Shown in pieces: positions 14,194 through 19,114 of a stretch of 19,114 nt of DNA. The stretch comes from JBBRWO01 sp038249135 (GTDB lineage: Bacteria; Actinomycetota; Coriobacteriia; Anaerosomatales; JAAXUF01). The stretch is from NCBI GenBank assembly GCA_038249135.1, contig JBBRWO010000033.1:1-19114 (forward strand), in the 5' to 3' direction. The position numbers and the translations under genes are program-made. Positions within the stretch are counted from its first letter, which is position 1; every line of letters begins with the position of its first letter. A model generated the notes under the pieces. That model was not told the DNA's origin and did no database searches. It saw nothing but the letters and a program-made list of their open reading frames with translations.

Positions 14194-15726
14194 ATGGCGG
14201 ATTCTGGGGACGTGTCGCGTCAGCGGTCGGCTGATCGTTCTGCCTCCACGGTCGCCTTCAAGGTAGCGCTGACGTATGCGGTGGCGACGGCGATTTGGAT
14301 CGTGGGCTCGGGATACCTCGTCCTTCTCTTGCCACACGGCTCTGCTGAGCGTGCAGAGATCTACAAAGGCCTCGCATTCACCATCGTTACGACTGTCCTG
14401 CTTTACTTCGCCATCAGTGGGTGGGCTCGACGATATGCCTCACAGGCACAGTCAACACACGAATCTCACGTGCGCACAGAGCAGATTCTCCGCGCGATAC
14501 CCGCGGGCGTGCTTCTCGTCGGGACGAGTGGAGCAATTGAGTATGCGAATCCCGAGGCAGAGCGCGTGATGGGCATCTCGGGTGTCGAGATGGTCGGGCT
14601 TCCGCTTGAGCTCGTCGCGCGCGCTACGGATGATTCACGCGCGGACATATCCAGGCTTCTGCGCGATGGCCGCGTTGAGGGATTGAGCATCAGCGCCAAG
14701 AGCGGTGAAAATGAGCGAGTGATCATCGCGTCTGCGGCTCGTCTGGGCACGGTGGATTCGAGTGCTGGATGGGTTCTGGCTCTGAGTGACGTTACCGGCA
14801 ACTACATGGAGAATGAGCGCGTGCGAAGACTCGTTCGCGGATATCGGCTGATTTCCCTCGCCATGCATGCCATTCAGACGGCGAGCGACACGCGCCAGTT
14901 GCTCCAAGCGGTCACAGAGACGGTCGCAGCAGATGGCGCTCTAGCGGGAGCCTGGGCTGCGGCTCCGGATCAAACGTCCGGCACGAGCCTCGAGACCGTT
15001 GCCCAGTATGGACTCCCGCCCGGGGTGCTCTCTCGAATCGAAGAGGTGTCCATCCGGGAACCTTCGCATGACCTCGGCGGAGTGGTGGAGGAGCTCGGTC
15101 AAGGTCATCTGTATGTGGTCAACGATATCGCGGCCGATCCCATCTCGCCATTTATGGGGTTGGAGCCGGCGGTGCCGTTCGGTTCATCTGTCACCTTCGA
15201 GGTCACGGCGCCCACGCTCCCACTTGCAGTGCTCTCGTTCTTCTCGGCGGAGGTGGGGTTCTTCGACCAAGAGCAGATCCGCCTGGTGGAGATTCTCCGG
15301 GACGTGATCGTATTCGCCGTGAGCAAGTTCGAGCTCGACGCCAAGTGGTTCAATGCCGAGGACTCGCTTGAGCGCAGTGAGAGTGCCTACCGCCAGATGT
15401 TCGAAAAGAATCCCGAGCCGATGTGGGTATACGACGTCGCTACGCTCGGTTTTCTTGCGGTGAACGAGGCGGTGGTGAAGAAGTACGGCTACTCGGCTCA
15501 GGAGTTCGAGCGCATGACCCTCATCGACATTCGCCCCCCGGAGGACATCCCGCGACTGCTGCATAGTGTTGCCCACCACGCTTCTAGCGGCAACAACGAG
15601 GGATACTGGACGCACATCGACAAGAGCGGCCACGTGTTCGCGGTCCGCGTAATGACCAACGCAATCAGCTGGAGCGGGCTCCAAGCGCGGCTCGCACTGA
15701 TCCAAGAAGTCGCCACGGTCGACTGA
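14194..15726 (+). CDS. Membrane-anchored PAS-GAF-PAS sensory protein without output domain
   Basis: This 510-residue protein is built only from sensor parts. Two membrane spans (about 23-47 and 58-76) are separated by a very short external loop. A first PAS domain follows (about 94-205: AIPAGVLLVGTSGAIEYANPEAERVMG), then a GAF-like domain (about 222-378) ending FFDQEQIRLVEILRDVIVFAV. A second PAS closes the protein (about 395-507: MFEKNPEPMWVYD...FLAVNEAVVKKYGYS). The stop falls directly after the final PAS strand; no histidine-kinase H-box, GGDEF, EAL, HTH or methyl-accepting motif is present here or in another frame downstream. ATG 14194 has AGGGA at 14181-14185. It sits 43 bases after the rluD-type gene and just before the pyr leader. 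The ligand is unknown; the GAF call is the weakest. Confidence 0.8.
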   Translation: MADSGDVSRQRSADRSASTVAFKVALTYAVATAIWIVGSGYLVLLLPHGSAERAEIYKGLAFTIVTTVLLYFAISGWARRYASQAQSTHESHVRTEQILRAIPAGVLLVGTSGAIEYANPEAERVMGISGVEMVGLPLELVARATDDSRADISRLLRDGRVEGLSISAKSGENERVIIASAARLGTVDSSAGWVLALSDVTGNYMENERVRRLVRGYRLISLAMHAIQTASDTRQLLQAVTETVAADGALAGAWAAAPDQTSGTSLETVAQYGLPPGVLSRIEEVSIREPSHDLGGVVEELGQGHLYVVNDIAADPISPFMGLEPAVPFGSSVTFEVTAPTLPLAVLSFFSAEVGFFDQEQIRLVEILRDVIVFAVSKFELDAKWFNAEDSLERSESAYRQMFEKNPEPMWVYDVATLGFLAVNEAVVKKYGYSAQEFERMTLIDIRPPEDIPRLLHSVAHHASSGNNEGYWTHIDKSGHVFAVRVMTNAISWSGLQARLALIQEVATVD

Positions 15727-15742
15727 TTCTCGGGCGTAGTGG

Positions 15743-15771
15743 TTGTGTGTTCGGCGCGTCTCGGGTAGATT
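15743..15771 (+). promoter_or_regulatory. Candidate promoter of the pyr operon
   Basis: TTGTGT (15743-15748) and TAGATT (15766-15771) are spaced by 17 bases. The hexamers match consensus in three and four positions. The predicted start, about 15778, falls directly in front of the PyrR-binding hairpin, which supports the placement. Confidence 0.45.
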
Positions 15772-15779
15772 GGATTCGA

Positions 15780-15812
15780 CCTTTAATCCCGGTCCCGTGA
15801 GGCCGGCAAGGG
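15780..15812 (+). promoter_or_regulatory. PyrR-binding hairpin (anti-antiterminator) of the pyr leader
   Basis: The RNA element resembles known PyrR-binding loops (TTTAA, AGTCC-like, GTGAGGCC, AAGG). The lower stem is CCTTT (15780-15784) with AAGGG (15808-15812). The upper stem is CCGG (15789-15792) with CCGG (15803-15806), closing the ten-base loop TCCCGTGAGG. By the Bacillus model, UMP-bound PyrR stabilises this hairpin and lets the downstream terminator form. Confidence 0.85.
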
Positions 15813-15868
15813 ATAGCAGACTCATAATGCAGCAGCGCCCGCGCGGCGCTCGCCCCAAGATGATGACG

Positions 15869-15899
15869 TGCCTCTTGCCACCTGGCGGGAGGCATTCTT
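15869..15899 (+). terminator. pyr operon attenuator terminator
   Basis: An uninterrupted 11-bp stem pairs 15869-15879 with 15884-15894 (two G-T pairs) around the loop ACCT, followed by TTCTT (15895-15899). It ends just before the pyrR ribosome site. Its 5' arm (15872-15879) is also complementary to 15805-15812 of the PyrR hairpin, which forms the competing antiterminator. Confidence 0.88.
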
Positions 15900-15921
15900 G
15901 CATCCAGGGGGTGTTGGAGTC

Positions 15922-16479
15922 ATGGAGTACCGAACCAAAGCAGTGGTCATGGACGCCGAGGCGGTGACGAGAGCAGTCACGCGTATCGCCCACGAGATCC
16001 TCGAAGCCAACAAGGGGGCCGACGGGCTTGCTCTCGTCGGCATCGTCACGCGTGGCAAGATCTTCGCCGAGGCGCTTGCCGACAAGATTTTCGAGATCGA
16101 GGGCGTTCGGGTTCCCGTCGGCACGCTCGACATCAGCTTCTACCGCGACGACCTCGCCACCAGGCTCTCACCTGAGGTGCACCGCACCGACATCCCGTTC
16201 GATGTTGAGGGCCAGCATCTCATCCTCGTCGACGACGTGCTCTTCACCGGACGCACGATCCGCTCGGCGATGGACGCGATCATGGACTACGGGCGTCCGT
16301 GCTCGATCCAACTCGCGGTCCTCGTCGATCGCGGTCACCGGGAGCTGCCGATCCGTGCCGACTACGTGGGCAAGAACGTGCCCTCGAGCAGCAAAGAGCG
16401 CGTGAAGGTGTACTTCGCGTCGATCGACGGCCGCGACTCAGTTGAGATCCTCGAGCGTGCCGAGGGGGGCGAAGCGTAG
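15922..16479 (+). CDS. pyrR: Bifunctional pyr operon RNA-binding attenuator/uracil phosphoribosyltransferase PyrR
   Basis: PyrR binds pyr leader RNA when charged with UMP and causes early termination; many members also convert uracil and PRPP to UMP. The 185-residue protein has the type I phosphoribosyltransferase fold. The PRPP loop is ILVDDVLFTGRT (101-112). Other family segments are VGIVTRGKIFAEAL (39-52), LDISFYRDDL (69-78), VLVDRGHRELPIRADYVGKNVP (133-154) and the VKVYF strand. ATG 15922 is chosen because the earlier in-frame GTG (15868) lies within the terminator hairpin. AGGGGG at 15906-15911 is the likely ribosome site. It is first in pyrR-pyrB-pyrC-carA and is predicted to be autoregulated. 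Confidence 0.96.
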   Translation: MEYRTKAVVMDAEAVTRAVTRIAHEILEANKGADGLALVGIVTRGKIFAEALADKIFEIEGVRVPVGTLDISFYRDDLATRLSPEVHRTDIPFDVEGQHLILVDDVLFTGRTIRSAMDAIMDYGRPCSIQLAVLVDRGHRELPIRADYVGKNVPSSSKERVKVYFASIDGRDSVEILERAEGGEA

Positions 16480-17415
16480 ATGCTGTCGACCCGCCACATC
16501 ATCGACATGGATGACCTCACCCCCGAGGACATCATGCTGATTCTGGACACCGCCGAGTCGTTCATCGAAGTGAACCAGCGCCGCATCAAGAAGCTCCCGA
16601 CGCTTCGCGGCCGCACGGTCGTGAACCTCTTCCTGGAGCCGTCGACGCGGACGCGCACCAGCTTCGAGATCGCGGCCAAGCGCCTATCCGCGGACGGCCT
16701 GAACTTCTCGGCGTCGACGAGCGCCACGGTGAAGGGGGAATCGCTTGTCGATACCGCCGAGACACTCTCGGCGATGGCCTGCGACCTCGTCATCGTGCGC
16801 CACAAGATGGCCGGCTCGCCTCGGATGCTTGCGCGCCACATGGATGCCCACATCATCAACGGCGGCGACGGCATGCATCAGCACCCGACGCAGGCGCTCC
16901 TCGACCTGTTCACGATGCGCGACAAGCTGGGGCATCTCGAGGGGCTGAAGGTCGGCATCGTCGGCGACATCGCGCACTCGCGCGTCGCAGGCTCGCTGGT
17001 CCCGGCGCTCAACATGGTGGGAGCCAAGCCGATCATCATCGCGCCGCCCACGCTCCTGCCCGCCCGCCCGGACGTTCTCGGCGCCGAGGTCTCGACCTCG
17101 CTCGACGACGTGCTGGGCGACCTCGACGTCGCCTACATGCTGCGCATCCAGATGGAACGTGCCGAGGGGATGCCGTTTCCCAGCGTCCGCGAGTACTCGC
17201 GGCTCTTTGGCATGAACGAGGCGCGGCTCGCCAAGATGAAGCCCGAGGCGATCGTCATGCACCCGGGGCCGATGAACCGCGGCGTCGAGATCTCCTCGGC
17301 GGTTGCCGATGGGGCTCGCTCGCTCGTGCTCAACCAGGTCAATGCCGGTGTGGCTGTGCGTATGGCCGCGATGTATCTGTTGCTCGGAGGTGACGCAAGT
17401 GGCGCTTCTTCTTAA
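16480..17415 (+). CDS. pyrB: Aspartate carbamoyltransferase catalytic subunit
   Basis: PyrB joins carbamoyl phosphate and aspartate in the second step of pyrimidine synthesis. The 311-residue protein has the carbamoyl-phosphate motif FLEPSTRTRTSFE (51-63), the active-site loop lysine in TVKGES (83-88), HPTQALLDLFT (135-145), and the aspartate-binding end HPGPMNRGVEI (near 265). The ATG follows the pyrR stop with no gap; AGGGGGG (16463-16469) serves as ribosome site. No regulatory subunit pyrI is visible, as in Bacillus-type operons. Its 3' end overlaps the pyrC start by 17 bases. Confidence 0.97.
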   Translation: MLSTRHIIDMDDLTPEDIMLILDTAESFIEVNQRRIKKLPTLRGRTVVNLFLEPSTRTRTSFEIAAKRLSADGLNFSASTSATVKGESLVDTAETLSAMACDLVIVRHKMAGSPRMLARHMDAHIINGGDGMHQHPTQALLDLFTMRDKLGHLEGLKVGIVGDIAHSRVAGSLVPALNMVGAKPIIIAPPTLLPARPDVLGAEVSTSLDDVLGDLDVAYMLRIQMERAEGMPFPSVREYSRLFGMNEARLAKMKPEAIVMHPGPMNRGVEISSAVADGARSLVLNQVNAGVAVRMAAMYLLLGGDASGASS

Positions 17416-18694
17416 GGGCGGCCGAGTGGTCGATCCCGCCGTCGGACTCGACGCGGTCTGCGATGTTGTGATCCGCGACGGGCGCATCGTCGAGATCGGG
17501 GAGGGGCTCACCATCCCCAAGGGCATAACCATCGAGTGTGCCGAGAAGGTCATCGTGCCGGGACTTGTCGACGTCCATGTGCACCTGCGCGAGCCGGGTT
17601 ACGAGTACAAGGAAGACGTCGAGAGCGGCACGCGGGCGGCAGCGCACGGCGGGTTCTCGGCGGTCTGTGCGATGCCCAACACCAAGCCGGTCTGCGACGA
17701 AGGCTCGGCCGTCCGCTTCCTGGTCGAGCGCGCCGCTGAGCGCGGCAAGGTTCGCGTCTACCCCATCGGGGCGCTCACTGTCGGCCTGAAGGGCGAAGCA
17801 CTGGCCGAGATGGGCGACATGCTCGCGGAGGGCGCTATCGGCTTCTCAGACGACGGTAACGGCATCCAGAGCGCCGGCATGATGCGCCTGGTCATGGATT
17901 ACGCACGCCAGTTCGACACCGTGGTCATCGCACACAGCGAGGACAAATCGCTTGCCGGCAAAGGCGTCGTCAACGAGGGCGCCATCTCGACCCGCCTCGG
18001 CATGGCCGGTATCCCCGACGCCGCCGAGGAGGTCGCCATCGCCCGCGACATCGCACTGGCCGAGCTCACCGGCTGCCGTCTGCACGTCGCGCATATCTCG
18101 ACCGCGGGCAGCGTCGAGCTGGTTCGCGCCGCCAAGGCGCGTGGCGCTCGCGTCACCGCCGAGGTCACGCCGCATCACCTCTTCCTCGACGAGGATGCGG
18201 TCAACGCTCACGAGTACGACACCAACTTCAAGATGAATCCGCCGCTTCGAACCGCCGAGGACTGCACCGCGCTGCTGGCCGGCCTGGCGGACGGCACGAT
18301 CGACTGCATCGCGACCGATCATGCGCCGCACGCCGCGCACGAGAAGGCGCTCGAGTTCGAGCTGGCGCCGTTCGGCACCACGGGCATCGAGACCGCGCTG
18401 CCGCTGGTCATCACCCACCTCGTCGCGAAGGACGCTGCGAGCTGGAACGACGTCGTGAACTGGATGGCGATCGGTCCGCGCCGCGCTATGGGGCTGCCCG
18501 AGGTACGTCTCGAGGCCGGCGCGCTGGCCGACATCACCATCATCGACCCGGAGGCTCGCGTGGAAGTCACGCCCGAGTACTTCGAGAGCAAGTCGGGCAA
18601 CTCGGCCTTCCTTCGGGCTACACTTCTCGGAAAGGCGACCGAGGTGCTCATCGAGGGGCAGTTCGCGCTTCGCAACGGGAAGGTGGTCGACTAG
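17399..18694 (+). CDS. pyrC: Dihydroorotase (type I)
   Basis: PyrC cyclises carbamoyl aspartate to dihydroorotate, the third step of the pathway. With GTG 17399 the protein has 431 residues; GGAGGTGA (17386-17393) lies eight bases upstream. A GTG at 17390 overlaps that site and a farther start at 17303 would add residues from the pyrB frame, so both are less likely. Zinc-site and catalytic residues of the long type I amidohydrolase are visible: HVH (60-62) with the RE after it, GFSDDG with Asp151, His179 in AHSED, His232 in HISTAGS, and Asp307 in TDHAPH. The substrate-binding segment MPNTKP (92-97) is intact. No Lys carbamate is expected for this class. Confidence 0.96.
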   Translation: MALLLKGGRVVDPAVGLDAVCDVVIRDGRIVEIGEGLTIPKGITIECAEKVIVPGLVDVHVHLREPGYEYKEDVESGTRAAAHGGFSAVCAMPNTKPVCDEGSAVRFLVERAAERGKVRVYPIGALTVGLKGEALAEMGDMLAEGAIGFSDDGNGIQSAGMMRLVMDYARQFDTVVIAHSEDKSLAGKGVVNEGAISTRLGMAGIPDAAEEVAIARDIALAELTGCRLHVAHISTAGSVELVRAAKARGARVTAEVTPHHLFLDEDAVNAHEYDTNFKMNPPLRTAEDCTALLAGLADGTIDCIATDHAPHAAHEKALEFELAPFGTTGIETALPLVITHLVAKDAASWNDVVNWMAIGPRRAMGLPEVRLEAGALADITIIDPEARVEVTPEYFESKSGNSAFLRATLLGKATEVLIEGQFALRNGKVVD

Positions 18695-19114
18695 GTGTCA
18701 GCACGCACACCTGCGCTTCTGGCGCTCGAGGACGGCACGGTGTTTCGCGGCATCAGCTGCGGCATCAGCGGCGAGGCTGCCGGTGAACTGTGCTTCAACA
18801 CGTCCATGACCGGCTACCAGGAGGTCCTCACCGACCCCAGCTATGCAGGCCAGATCGTGACGATGACGTCGCCGCACATCGGCAACTACGGCATCAACGG
18901 TGCCGACATGGAGTCGCGCGGCGTGTTCGCCAAGGGGCTCGTGGTGCGCGAGATGTGCTTCGAGCCTTCGAGTTGGCGCAGCGAGCAGTCGCTCCCGGAC
19001 TTCCTCGCCGAGCAGGGCGTCGTTGCCATCGAGGGCGTCGATACCCGCCGTCTGACGCGTCACCTGCGCGAGAACGGCGCCATGCGTGCGGTCATCTCGA
19101 CCACGGATCTCGAC
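18695..19114 (+). CDS. carA: Carbamoyl-phosphate synthase small subunit, N-terminal part (cut by window end)
   Basis: The reading frame opens at GTG 18695, directly after the pyrC stop, and stays open for 140 codons to the window edge. The visible part is the N-terminal domain of CarA: LALEDGTVFRG, GEAAGELCFNTSMTGYQEVLTDPSYAGQ (26-53), SPHIGNYGIN (59-68), GLVVRE, and GVDTRRLTRHLRENGAMRAVIS. The glutaminase domain and its catalytic cysteine should lie beyond the window. AAGGTGG (about 18680-18686) is a plausible ribosome site. CarA supplies ammonia from glutamine for carbamoyl phosphate, the substrate of PyrB, and carB is expected to follow. Confidence 0.95.
   Translation, partial: MSARTPALLALEDGTVFRGISCGISGEAAGELCFNTSMTGYQEVLTDPSYAGQIVTMTSPHIGNYGINGADMESRGVFAKGLVVREMCFEPSSWRSEQSLPDFLAEQGVVAIEGVDTRRLTRHLRENGAMRAVISTTDLD

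Noticed and set aside
15868..15921. Upstream GTG start for pyrR adding 18 residues
   Set aside because: The GTG and following codons are the 5' arm and loop of the attenuator terminator; ATG 15922 gives the normal PyrR N-terminus.
16684..17553. A 289-codon minus-strand frame opposite pyrB and pyrC
   Set aside because: The composition is His/Arg/Asp-rich as expected from reversed high-G+C codons, and pyrB and pyrC are unmistakable on the + strand.

Overview
The window is a gene-dense, high-G+C bacterial chromosome segment with almost every gene on the + strand. Its gene content and order (pgeF, yggS, sepF, yggT, divIVA, ileS, a DksA/TraR-type gene, lspA, an RluD-type gene, pyrR, pyrB, pyrC, carA) match the path from the division cluster to the pyrimidine operon known from Bacillus subtilis. 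SepF with DivIVA, the high G+C, frequent GTG starts and Firmicute-style RNA attenuators suggest an actinomycetote, perhaps Coriobacteriia or a neighbouring class. That placement is inference; no rRNA is present to test it.

Layout. At 49-288 (minus) lies a short DUF4013-like fragment. From 410 to 8883 runs one nearly gap-free block: pgeF, the phosphate transporter pstS-pstC-pstA-pstB with phoU, then yggS, sepF, proC, yggT, divIVA and a DUF167 gene. Compared with B. subtilis, the pst-phoU group sits between the neighbours ylmD (pgeF) and ylmE (yggS). From 8900 to 12108 is ileS behind its own promoter and an isoleucine T-box leader with specifier ATC. From 12149 to 14150 a DksA-type zinc-finger gene, lspA and an RluD-family pseudouridine synthase overlap one another. 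At 14194-15726 is a membrane-anchored PAS-GAF-PAS protein with no output domain. From 15743 to the right edge is the pyr operon (pyrR, pyrB, pyrC, and carA cut by the window end), preceded by a PyrR-type attenuator.

How it works together. The pst genes encode high-affinity phosphate uptake, with PhoU as its signalling brake. SepF, DivIVA and YggT belong to the septum and polar-growth machinery. IleS is predicted to be induced by uncharged tRNA-Ile through the T-box. The pyr genes are predicted to be repressed by UMP-bound PyrR through mutually exclusive RNA hairpins, both of which can be traced base by base.

No IS element, CRISPR array, tRNA, rRNA or phage feature was seen. I did not find an overtly new multi-gene system. 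The best candidates for a second look are the output-less sensor at 14194-15726, the pst insertion with its pgeF/pstS overlap, the hairpin leader of the DksA-type gene, and the three cysteine clusters in IleS.
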